From Atopobium sp. (GTDB taxonomy: Bacteria; Actinomycetota; Coriobacteriia; Coriobacteriales; Atopobiaceae), in NCBI GenBank assembly GCA_015259105.1, contig JABZGZ010000034.1, forward strand, positions 1-11,874: a stretch of 11,874 bases of DNA, written 5' to 3'. The notes below the pieces were generated by a model that searched no databases, was not told where the DNA came from, and worked only from the letters and a program-made list of their open reading frames with translations. Made by a program: the position numbers and the translations under genes. Of the stretch, positions 6,603 through 11,874 are shown one piece after another (within the stretch, counting starts at the first letter, position 1; each line of letters opens with the position of its first letter).

Positions 6603-7577
6603 TTAGCCGATGATAGTCATTACGATAGGGATGACAATCGCAAAAAGCACTGTTGAAGTTGCAACAACGTTAGTTGCGAATTTGACGTCAGCCTTACCTT
6701 CGTTTGCCAAAATTGGCAGGACGGTCAGTGCTGGAACTGCAGCTTGGATGATAAACGTCCTCGTTTCAAGAACGTTCTGTGCACCAAATACGCCGGTAAA
6801 TGCTGTAATTACGCCGACCATAATAAGTGGGGCAATGACAAATTTACCAATGAGCGTGACTGCTGTGTCACGATCAATTCGAATGCTTGAAAGTCCTGTC
6901 TCCTGCAAAATAATGCCAATGTAAATCAGCGACAGTGGCGTTACCAGATTGCCTAAATAGGTGAGGCCAGTGTTTAGAACTGCTGGAACAGGAATGCTGA
7001 ACACGAGAAAAACGAGGGCAACCAAGAAACCAATCAATGGTGGTGGCAACAATTTGCTGATGTTAAATTTGTGCTCCACTGCACTGTTTTTCTCGCCGTC
7101 ATTTTCTGTTGGCAGTGGATCACCGTAAATGAAGAAGATTCCAATTGCCCAGGTAGAAATGGTGTTCATGATGTAGTACACCAAAAAGTACGGCACAGCG
7201 TGCTCGCCAAAAAGCGCAAGATTCAGTGGCATACCAATGAAGATGGTGTTGGCATTTGCAAAGGTATTGAGCATCAAGCCTCGGCGACCTGGCTGGACGC
7301 GGAAAACGTTGATAACCAAAAATCCTGCAACATATGACAAAGCAAAACTAACAGCAGCAATGAGCACTGATGGACCAAGCTGGAGTAGCTGGTTGAGGGA
7401 CAAGTTTTTTAGGACCGCTACAAAAATTGATGCAGGAAGTGCCACATTCATGATGAGCTTTGACGCCTGACCAGCAAATGTTTCATTGAGCCAGTTGATC
7501 TTCCTAAGAATATAGCCAAGCACAATAATCAAAATGATAGGCAGCACATTCTGTAATGATGTCAAAAAGACAGACAT
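6603..7577 (-). CDS. AEC-family carrier, probable malate permease
   Basis: Integral membrane protein of 324 residues in the auxin efflux carrier (AEC) family, which includes malate carriers of malolactic operons. About ten hydrophobic spans are visible, near 10-24, 41-58, 68-91, 103-124, 128-151, 178-199, 206-224, 240-262, 276-292 and 303-323. The central hydrophilic loop (152-176) is normal for the family. NTFANANTIFIGMPLN (104-119) matches the conserved Asn/Gly/Pro-containing segment in the first half. The start is one base after the malolactic enzyme stop (TAG-T-ATG), so translation is probably coupled. AAGGAG and AGAGG at the end of the upstream gene can serve as binding site. The neighbour supports malate uptake with lactate/malate exchange or uniport, but the substrate is inferred from context. 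Transcription ends at the hairpin at 6539-6570. Confidence 0.88.
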   Translation of the reverse strand: MSVFLTSLQNVLPIILIIVLGYILRKINWLNETFAGQASKLIMNVALPASIFVAVLKNLSLNQLLQLGPSVLIAAVSFALSYVAGFLVINVFRVQPGRRGLMLNTFANANTIFIGMPLNLALFGEHAVPYFLVYYIMNTISTWAIGIFFIYGDPLPTENDGEKNSAVEHKFNISKLLPPPLIGFLVALVFLVFSIPVPAVLNTGLTYLGNLVTPLSLIYIGIILQETGLSSIRIDRDTAVTLIGKFVIAPLIMVGVITAFTGVFGAQNVLETRTFIIQAAVPALTVLPILANEGKADVKFATNVVATSTVLFAIVIPIVMTIIG

Positions 7578-7578
7578 A

Positions 7579-9219
7579 CTATGCCTCTAACTCCTTGTAG
7601 ACAGGGAACCACTTAAGGGCGTCAACTGCCTCTTTTGCATCGGCAATTGGCTCGCGGTTCAGACCCTGCCTAATTGCCTCCTCTGCAACGCCAACAGCAA
7701 TACGCTCGGAGAACTCAGTAATCTTGGAGACTGGAGGAAGAATTGCCGCACCAGGCTTTGTGGTGTCGACGATTCCGCCAAGCGAGTGAGCTGCGAGGGA
7801 AATCATCTGGTCTGTGAGCAGGCGAGCCTTTGATGCAAGTGCACCAAGTCCAAGGCCTGGGTAAATCAGAGCGTTGTTAGCCTGACCAATTTGGTAAGTT
7901 ACACCGTTGAGCTCGACGTCGTCTGAGGGGACTCCGCAGGCTACAAGCGCGCGACCGTCTGTCCAGGTCAGCAGGTCCTGGGCGGTTGCCTCCGCAAGTT
8001 TAGTTGGGTTGGACAGAGGGAAAATCATTGGGCGCTCGCAATGAGCTGCCATTTCACGAATGATCTCCTCGGTGAAGGCGCCGTGAACGGTAGAGGTGCC
8101 AACCATGATTGTTGGGTGGACCGTCTTTACAACGGCTGCGAGGTTGGTGAGCTCATCAGCGTTTGCGAACTCAGAACGCTTGCGAGCAAATGGCTTCTGC
8201 TGTGGAGTGAGGTTGTCCATATCGTCGAAGAGCAAGCCCTGACGATCTACCAGGTAGAAACGCTTGCGAGCCTCTTCGCGATCCATTCCTTGGTCCACAA
8301 ATTCCTGCAGCACACGATCAGCGATGCCGCAACCAGCAGTTCCTGCACCAAAGCAGAGATATACCTGGTCGACGAGTTTCTCGCCAGAAATATTGAGGCC
8401 ACCGAGGATGCCTGCAAGGGTAACAATACCAGTGCCTTCGACGTCGTCGTTGAAGACGGGGTAGGTGTTCTTGTAGCGGTCCAGGATTGCTGCAGCGTGC
8501 GAGCGGCCGAAGTCCTCGAAGTGCAGGTAGAGGTTAGGGAAGAGCTTCTCGACGGTGGTCACAAAGTTGTCAATGAAGGCGTTGTAGCGGTCCTCGTCGA
8601 CACGCTTGTGGCGCTCGCCCAGATACAGTGGGTCATCGAGCAGCTCCTGGCGGTTGGTACCGGCGTCGATGACAACAGGCATGATGCGGTTAGGGTCAAC
8701 ACCAGCTGCGGCAGTGTAAACCATGAGCTTGCCAACGGAAATTTCGACACCGTTAGTGCCCCAGTCGCCAATACCCAGGATTGCTTCTGCATCGGTGACG
8801 ACAATCAGGTCGATGTCTCTACCTGCGGCTGCGTTCTTCAGCGAGGTCTCGAGGTCCTCAGGACGATCAACTGACAGGAAGCATGCATACTGTGGATCGA
8901 CATAGCGCTGGGAGTACTGCTCAATATCTGGAGCAATAGTTGGGTCGTAGACAATAGGCATGAACTCTTCAACATGCTTGGAGAACAGGTTGTAGAACAG
9001 CGTGCGGTTCTCGGAGAAAAGCCTCATGAGATAGTGACGCTTTGTCTCGAGGTCAGGATATTGCTGGAAAAGCACGTATGCCTGTTCAGCTTGCTCCTCG
9101 ATGGTCTGAATGTTTGGAGGTAGAAGTCCTACCAGGCCATACTTCTGACGCTCCTCCTGCGTGAAAGCGGTTCCCTTGTTCAAAAATGGATCATTCAGTA
9201 GTTCAAAACCCGTCTTCAT
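7579..9219 (-). CDS. mleA: Malolactic enzyme (NAD-dependent L-malate to L-lactate)
   Basis: Cytoplasmic enzyme of the malic-enzyme superfamily converting L-malate to L-lactate and CO2 with bound NAD+ and Mn2+. It has 546 residues, like lactic-acid-bacterial malolactic enzymes. LLNDPFLNKGTAFTQEER (7-24) and FMPIVYDPT (86-94, with Tyr91) are close to those enzymes. GDWGTNGVEISVGKLMVYTAAAG (151-173) carries Trp153 and the catalytic Lys164. The W and the ISVGKLMVYTAAAG form separate it from ordinary malic enzymes (GDLG...IPIGK). Metal ligands are HFEDFG (233-238) and FNDDVEGTG (256-264). GAGTAG (291-296) binds NAD. LSNPT (402-406) and QANNALIYPG (446-455) are conserved. ATG 9219 follows AAGGAGGCATC. 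It is the first gene of an operon with the AEC carrier, and a palindrome overlies its promoter. A malic enzyme activity cannot be fully excluded by sequence. Confidence 0.92.
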   Translation of the reverse strand: MKTGFELLNDPFLNKGTAFTQEERQKYGLVGLLPPNIQTIEEQAEQAYVLFQQYPDLETKRHYLMRLFSENRTLFYNLFSKHVEEFMPIVYDPTIAPDIEQYSQRYVDPQYACFLSVDRPEDLETSLKNAAAGRDIDLIVVTDAEAILGIGDWGTNGVEISVGKLMVYTAAAGVDPNRIMPVVIDAGTNRQELLDDPLYLGERHKRVDEDRYNAFIDNFVTTVEKLFPNLYLHFEDFGRSHAAAILDRYKNTYPVFNDDVEGTGIVTLAGILGGLNISGEKLVDQVYLCFGAGTAGCGIADRVLQEFVDQGMDREEARKRFYLVDRQGLLFDDMDNLTPQQKPFARKRSEFANADELTNLAAVVKTVHPTIMVGTSTVHGAFTEEIIREMAAHCERPMIFPLSNPTKLAEATAQDLLTWTDGRALVACGVPSDDVELNGVTYQIGQANNALIYPGLGLGALASKARLLTDQMISLAAHSLGGIVDTTKPGAAILPPVSKITEFSERIAVGVAEEAIRQGLNREPIADAKEAVDALKWFPVYKELEA

Positions 9220-9264
9220 GATGCCTCCTTAGTGCATCAGCTTTAATAATTGCCGTATTTGGCG

Positions 9265-9297
9265 CAGATAGAATATGCTTTCTATCTGTGATAACAA
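9265..9297 (-). promoter_or_regulatory. mleA promoter overlapped by a 24-bp palindromic operator
   Basis: On the minus strand TTGTTA (9297-9292) and TATTCT (9275-9270) are 16 bp apart, each matching the consensus at four of six. Transcription would start near 9263, about 44 nt before ATG 9219. CAGATAGAA (9265-9273) and TTCTATCTG (9280-9288) are perfect 9-bp inverted arms around a 6-bp centre. The palindrome covers the spacer and the -10, which suggests repression by a dimeric regulator. A second palindrome, CCATA-N6-TATGG (9301-9316), lies just upstream of the -35. No regulator gene is adjacent. Confidence 0.5.
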
Positions 9298-9413
9298 TAC
9301 CCATATTCTGTTATGGATTTACGAGAACTAGAAGAAATTCCCTACTTTTTTGGAAAAATTTTCTTGCTAAACATATATGTTCACCAGTGCATATATAAAT
9401 TTAGTCAAACTGA

Positions 9414-9476
9414 CAAGGTGATGTTTTCAAATCCCAAAGTCGTGTTTTCAAATCTCAAGGTGATGTTTTCAAATCC
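9414..9476. repeat. Three tandem 21-bp direct repeats upstream of mleA
   Basis: Units occupy 9414-9434, 9435-9455 and 9456-9476 with no gap. The core TGTTTTCAAATC is present in all three. Units 1 and 3 are identical over all 21 positions, and unit 2 differs at four. A 21-bp period equals two helical turns, so the copies face the same side of the DNA. They sit about 195-260 bp before ATG 9219. An 87-codon plus-strand frame (9313-9576) reads them as a seven-residue repeat, but it has no ribosome binding site. Confidence 0.75.
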
Positions 9477-9524
9477 GTTTGTAAGAATCGTTTTAACGGA
9501 TAAATGTAAGACCGATTTAATGCC

Positions 9525-9630
9525 AACTGCGGTTTTGCTGAGCGCTTGTCATGCAAGTGGTAAAAAATGCGTTTAGTTGGAATATGCAGTAGCGACTAGT
9601 TTTTATGCAAGCCATTTAACTGCGGTTTTG
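9525..9630 (+). repeat. 13-bp direct repeat AACTGCGGTTTTG
   Basis: AACTGCGGTTTTG occurs exactly at 9525-9537 and 9618-9630, 93 bp apart. The second copy lies inside the inverted-repeat element and the first lies outside it. ACGGATAAA also recurs nearby at 9496-9504 and 9633-9641. Confidence 0.6.
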
Positions 9631-9737
9631 TTACGGATAAAAACAGCAAAATATGGACACTTTTTGTCACCTGCGCAAACGCAAGTTAGGAATTTCCGTG
9701 ATCGTGATTTGACTTCCAACTAAACGGATTTTTTACC
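9559..9737. repeat. 179-bp element bounded by 24-bp inverted repeats (MITE-like)
   Basis: The left arm 9559-9582 begins GGTAAAAAAT and ends CGTTTAGTTGGAA. The right arm 9714-9737 is its reverse complement at 23 of 24 positions, with the single mismatch at left-arm position 9569. The 131-bp interior has no convincing ORF. Size and terminal inverted repeats fit a miniature inverted-repeat element, but no clear target-site duplication is seen at the edges. A pair of inverted operators is the alternative reading. Confidence 0.5.
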
Positions 9738-9813
9738 CAAAAGAGGGGTTGATTTTTGTGAGTCAAATTTTTGATACAAAACTCCGCATAAATAAGGTGG
9801 AATATGCAATTTT

Positions 9814-9851
9814 CTCGGGTAATTGGATGTTGCTCGGTCAATTGGATAGTG
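9814..9851. repeat. Imperfect 19-bp tandem repeat
   Basis: CTCGGGTAATTGGATGTTG (9814-9832) is followed directly by CTCGGTCAATTGGATAGTG (9833-9851), identical at 15 of 19 positions. It lies 20 bp downstream of the stop of the leftward spermidine-synthase-like gene. Its function is unknown. Confidence 0.5.
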
Positions 9852-9870
9852 GTCGGCTCTCAAAGCGATG

Positions 9871-10701
9871 TTATTTCACCACAACAGCACCTTCAGGAAG
9901 CGTAATATCCGCATCAGTTGCAATTAAGAGGTTGTTACCTGGTGTTTTAGGAGTATCAGGCCACTCGGGCACGTAAGCGATATGCGTAAACTCCTGCGCA
10001 AAGACGTTTGCCACCTGAGAAAGTAGCGTAGACCCGTGACCTTCAAGCGGACAGCGAACATCGACCAGATATACCCCGCCATCTGCAAGTTTTTCTTTAA
10101 CCACTTGTGCACCGGCTGGAGTTCCCAGAGGGCCAAGTGATTTTCGACCAGCAAACACTTCGTTTACCAGCACGTCAATACTGCCGGCTTTTGCGTCTTG
10201 CAACACCTTCCAGGCGTCGTCCTCGACAATACGCAGCTCGCTTGAAGCAGCAGCTAGAGCCTCGTCCAGAAAGAAATGCTCGCGTGCAAGCGAGACTATC
10301 TTCGGATCAATCTCAATCGCGTCAATAACGCCGCCGCTCATGTGCGTAGCCAGGTGTTTTGGCAGCGAGAAACCTCCGCCTCCCATAACTACAACGTGAC
10401 CCTCTGGTGCCACCTGCTGGATAACCTTCGCCATCATGCGGTGATAGTGGACGCAGGGCTCAAAGCGCAGCTCAGGTGCAATGTAGCTCACGGACTGGAA
10501 GGTGCCATTAACGTTGAGCAGCCTAATGGGCGTACCGTCGGCGTCCTCGGAGTCAAAGATCATCGTGAGGCCAAACTTGGTACGAGTCACAAAAACGCCT
10601 CGAGCGCGTAGAATTAACAGAAATAGCTGGTAAATGCCAATAACGGCAAGCCCCGCTACGGTCGACCAGATAAAAAATGTCCAAAAATCATGTAAGACCA
10701 T
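9871..10701 (-). CDS. Membrane-anchored spermidine-synthase-like (SAM-fold) protein
   Basis: Protein of 276 residues with one N-terminal membrane helix (about 7-31) followed by a cytoplasmic Rossmann-type domain of the spermidine synthase/methyltransferase class. HVVVMGGGGFSLPKHL (102-117) matches the glycine-rich nucleotide loop. IDAIEIDPKIVSLAREHF (126-143) contains the acidic ribose-binding position. LRIVEDDAW (156-164) matches the adenine-side acidic motif. Where spermidine synthases have a catalytic Asp (DxxDP or DAF), this protein has VNEVFAGRKSLGP (179-191), so an aminopropyltransferase reaction is doubtful and a methyltransferase or non-catalytic role is possible. ATG 10701 follows AAGGAATTAAC. 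It is divergent from tatA, and the two promoters appear to overlap. Confidence 0.75.
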   Translation of the reverse strand: MVLHDFWTFFIWSTVAGLAVIGIYQLFLLILRARGVFVTRTKFGLTMIFDSEDADGTPIRLLNVNGTFQSVSYIAPELRFEPCVHYHRMMAKVIQQVAPEGHVVVMGGGGFSLPKHLATHMSGGVIDAIEIDPKIVSLAREHFFLDEALAAASSELRIVEDDAWKVLQDAKAGSIDVLVNEVFAGRKSLGPLGTPAGAQVVKEKLADGGVYLVDVRCPLEGHGSTLLSQVANVFAQEFTHIAYVPEWPDTPKTPGNNLLIATDADITLPEGAVVVK

Positions 10702-10710
10702 GTTAATTCC

Positions 10711-10739
10711 TTGTTAGTAAGGTTTCCCTCGGTTATACT
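10711..10739 (+). promoter_or_regulatory. tatA promoter
   Basis: TTGTTA (10711-10716) and TATACT (10734-10739) are separated by the ideal 17 bp. Transcription would start near 10746, giving a leader of about 50 nt. GCGTT/AACGC (10750-10766) in that leader can form a small hairpin followed by TTTT, too weak to call a terminator. This is the best-looking promoter in the window and could drive tatA and greA. Confidence 0.6.
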
Positions 10740-10763
10740 AGCCGATACGGCGTTTTTTCTGAA
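10735..10763 (-). promoter_or_regulatory. Candidate promoter of the spermidine-synthase-like gene
   Basis: On the minus strand TTCAGA (10763-10758) and TAGTAT (10740-10735) are 17 bp apart, each four of six to consensus. Its -10 occupies almost the same bases as the tatA -10 (10734-10739), so the two promoters could not be occupied at the same time. Confidence 0.35.
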
Positions 10764-10797
10764 CGCTTTTACAGGAAAAGATTTTCTGGGGGTTTAT

Positions 10798-11007
10798 ATG
10801 ATTTTAGGACTTGGTATTCCTGAGCTTCTGATTATTGTTTGCGTTGTTATGGTCATCTTTGGACCTAAGAACCTTCCAAAGCTCGGCAAGGCTGTCGGCG
10901 AGACCGTCAAGAGCGTTCGTGAGGGCATGGAGTCTGAGACCAAGGAAGAAGCCAAGGAGCCAGAGGCTGAGCTCGTTGAGGACGAAGAGTCCAAAAAGGC
11001 TGAGTAA
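10798..11007 (+). CDS. tatA: Sec-independent translocase subunit TatA
   Basis: Small membrane protein of 69 residues that multimerises to form the pore of the twin-arginine pathway for folded proteins. It has a short N-terminus, one membrane helix (about 8-21, ELLIIVCVVMVIF), the hallmark hinge FGPKNLPKLG (21-30), an amphipathic helix to about residue 46 and a highly acidic tail (47-69). The frame is open from 10711, but ATG 10798 follows CTGGGGGTTTAT and begins at the conserved GLGIPELL. TatA and TatB are hard to separate by sequence, and the short length favours TatA. No tatC is adjacent. greA follows after 50 bp in the same direction. Confidence 0.9.
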   Translation: MILGLGIPELLIIVCVVMVIFGPKNLPKLGKAVGETVKSVREGMESETKEEAKEPEAELVEDEESKKAE

Positions 11008-11057
11008 CCCCATCTCACACGTATAGACCTACTTGACCCATCAACAGAAAGAACACG

Positions 11058-11537
11058 ATGGACACTACTAAAGAGATTGTACTTACCCCAGAAGGCCGTC
11101 AGAAGCTTGTCGATGAGCTGGCTTATCGTGAGGGCGAGAAACACGACGAGATTGTTGAGCGCATCAAAGAGGCTCGTGGTTTTGGTGACCTTTCTGAGAA
11201 CTCCGAGTATGACGCTGCAAAAGAAGAGCAGTCTCACAACGAGTCCCGCATCAACGAGATTCGCCAGATTCTCTCTGTCGCAAAGGTTGTCGAGGGTGGC
11301 AGCAAGCGTAACGTCACTGTTGCAATCGGCACAACCGTCGAGCTTGCTGATGCAAAAGGCAAGACAACTAAATATGTAATTGTTGGTACTACTGAGACTA
11401 ACTCCCTTGAGCACAAGATCTCTAACGAGTCCCCAGCTGGCGAGGCTCTTATTGGTCATAAGAAGGGCGACGAGGTTGAGTTCACCACGCCAAACGGCAA
11501 GGTGAAGAAGTACACCATTACCTCTATTACTCGCTAG
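11058..11537 (+). CDS. greA: Transcription elongation factor GreA
   Basis: Cytoplasmic factor of 159 residues, the usual length, that binds RNA polymerase's secondary channel and stimulates cleavage of the 3' end of backtracked RNA. The N-terminal coiled coil (about 1-76) carries the tip motif GDLSENSEYDAAKEE (43-57), whose Asp and Glu act at the polymerase active site. The C-terminal FKBP-like domain (about 82-159) includes SPAGEALIGHKKGDEVEFTTPNG (131-153). The ribosome binding site before ATG 11058 is weak (AGAAAGAACACG). No separate promoter is clear in the 50-bp gap, so it may be read from the tatA promoter. A strong terminator follows. Confidence 0.95.
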   Translation: MDTTKEIVLTPEGRQKLVDELAYREGEKHDEIVERIKEARGFGDLSENSEYDAAKEEQSHNESRINEIRQILSVAKVVEGGSKRNVTVAIGTTVELADAKGKTTKYVIVGTTETNSLEHKISNESPAGEALIGHKKGDEVEFTTPNGKVKKYTITSITR

Positions 11538-11558
11538 ACTGGCACAAAAGATTTTGGT

Positions 11559-11591
11559 CGCCCCGTGTCCGTCTGGCGCGGGGCGTTTTTA
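11559..11591 (+). terminator. Intrinsic terminator after greA
   Basis: CGCCCCGTG (11559-11567) pairs with CGCGGGGCG (11577-11585), nine pairs including one G-U, around a 9-nt loop. TTTTT follows at 11586-11590. It starts 21 bp after the greA stop and ends only 13 bp before the lysS start, so lysS is either reached by read-through or has a promoter upstream of the hairpin. Confidence 0.85.
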
Positions 11592-11603
11592 CGTGGAGGA
11601 TAC

Positions 11604-11874
11604 ATGTCCGAAGTAGAGAACAACATCGCTGGTAACTCGTCTGCCGCAGAGAACGCTGCTGCAACCGCCGCCGACGCAGAGAACGCTGACGCAACCGCCG
11701 CCGAGAACGTCGACGCAACCGAGGTCACCTCAGAGGCTTCCATAAATGACGAGCGCGCCCAGCGCCGCGTTCGTCGCCAGGCACTGCTTGATACCGGCGT
11801 TGACCCATACCCAATCAAGTCCACCGTCACCGCTCACGTCGCTGAGCTGGAGGAGCGCTACGCTGACCTCGAGG
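11604..11874 (+). CDS. lysS: Lysine-tRNA ligase, N-terminal part (runs off right edge)
   Basis: First 90 codons of a class II lysyl-tRNA synthetase, which charges tRNA-Lys. NDERAQRRVRRQALLDTGVDPYP (about residues 49-71) matches the family's start, where RxxKLxxLxxxGxxPYP leads into the anticodon-binding OB fold. TAHVAELEERYADLE continues that pattern. Before it lies an extension of about 47 residues rich in Ala, Asn, Asp and Glu, which many bacterial LysS lack. The extension is built from a tandem 10-residue repeat. ATG 11604 follows GTGGAGGATAC. The catalytic domain lies outside the window. Confidence 0.85.
   Translation, partial: MSEVENNIAGNSSAAENAAATAADAENADATAAENVDATEVTSEASINDERAQRRVRRQALLDTGVDPYPIKSTVTAHVAELEERYADLE
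11646..11723 (+). repeat. 30-bp tandem repeat in the lysS extension
   Basis: Unit 1 (11646-11675) and unit 2 (11676-11705) each start GCAGAGAACGCTG and end in GCAACCGCCGCCGA plus one base. A partial third copy (11706-11723) begins AACGTCGACGCAACCGAG. They encode AENAAATAAD, AENADATAAE and NVDATE. Confidence 0.75.

Larger units (their letters stand above)
9220..9870. other. 651-bp AT-rich, repeat-dense intergenic region
   Basis: This is the only large gap without a supported gene besides 3914-4504. It holds the mleA promoter and operator, a perfect ACATATATGT palindrome (9371-9380), the 21-bp tandem repeats, the inverted-repeat element and the 19-bp tandem repeat. TGGAATATGCA also occurs twice (9578-9588 and 9798-9808). 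No clear T-tracted terminator for the gene ending at 9871 is visible. Confidence 0.6.

Noticed and set aside
8041..8874. 277-codon open frame on the plus strand
   Set aside because: Antisense to the malolactic enzyme with no ribosome binding site or domain.
9414..9476. CRISPR array
   Set aside because: The 21-bp units are contiguous with no spacers, and no cas genes are near.
9313..9576. 87-codon plus-strand frame containing a KVMFSNP-type heptad
   Set aside because: No ribosome binding site, AT-rich intergenic composition, and the repeat follows from the 21-bp DNA repeats. It is kept only as an alternative in the repeat finding.
10794..11459. 221-codon open frame on the minus strand
   Set aside because: Runs antisense across both tatA and greA, which are firmly identified.

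Overview
The window looks like chromosome of a Coriobacteriia-type actinobacterium. A Lancefieldella/Atopobium-like genome of intermediate G+C is my best guess. It is inferred from the gene set, the roughly 50% G+C coding DNA and AT-rich spacers, and not from a marker gene. It carries metabolic and housekeeping genes separated by unusually structured intergenic regions. No rRNA, tRNA, CRISPR array, transposase or phage gene is visible.

Layout. (1) Positions 1-4229 are read leftward: an unlisted 31-codon small ORF, an MgtA/MgtB-type Mg2+ P-type ATPase with its own candidate promoter and a leader of about 135 nt, a nitroreductase 22 nt behind it, and the first codons of a further gene leaving the left edge. 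(2) Positions 4323-6482 are read rightward: a ribokinase and an inosine/uridine-preferring-type nucleoside hydrolase, a compact ribonucleoside salvage pair that would release ribose and phosphorylate it to ribose-5-phosphate. Two copies of a CAACGTTG palindrome lie in the leader. (3) Positions 9297-6603 are read leftward: malolactic enzyme and an AEC-family carrier one base apart, a malolactic fermentation operon (malate in, lactate and CO2 out). A strong hairpin terminator is shared back-to-back with the nucleoside operon. (4) Positions 9220-9870 are non-coding and densely patterned: a 24-bp operator-like palindrome on the malolactic promoter, three perfectly tandem 21-bp repeats, a 179-bp element bounded by 24-bp inverted repeats, and further direct repeats. 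(5) Positions 9871-10701 hold a leftward, membrane-anchored spermidine-synthase-like protein, divergent from (6) a rightward tatA, greA, terminator and the start of lysS, which has an Ala/Asn/acidic repeat extension.

The protein-coding content is mostly recognisable. The parts not explained by known families are regulatory or repeat-like: the small ORF and structured leader before mgtA, the inverted-repeat element and 21-bp repeats before the malolactic operon, and the paired palindromes before the ribokinase gene. I do not see a complete new multi-gene system here.
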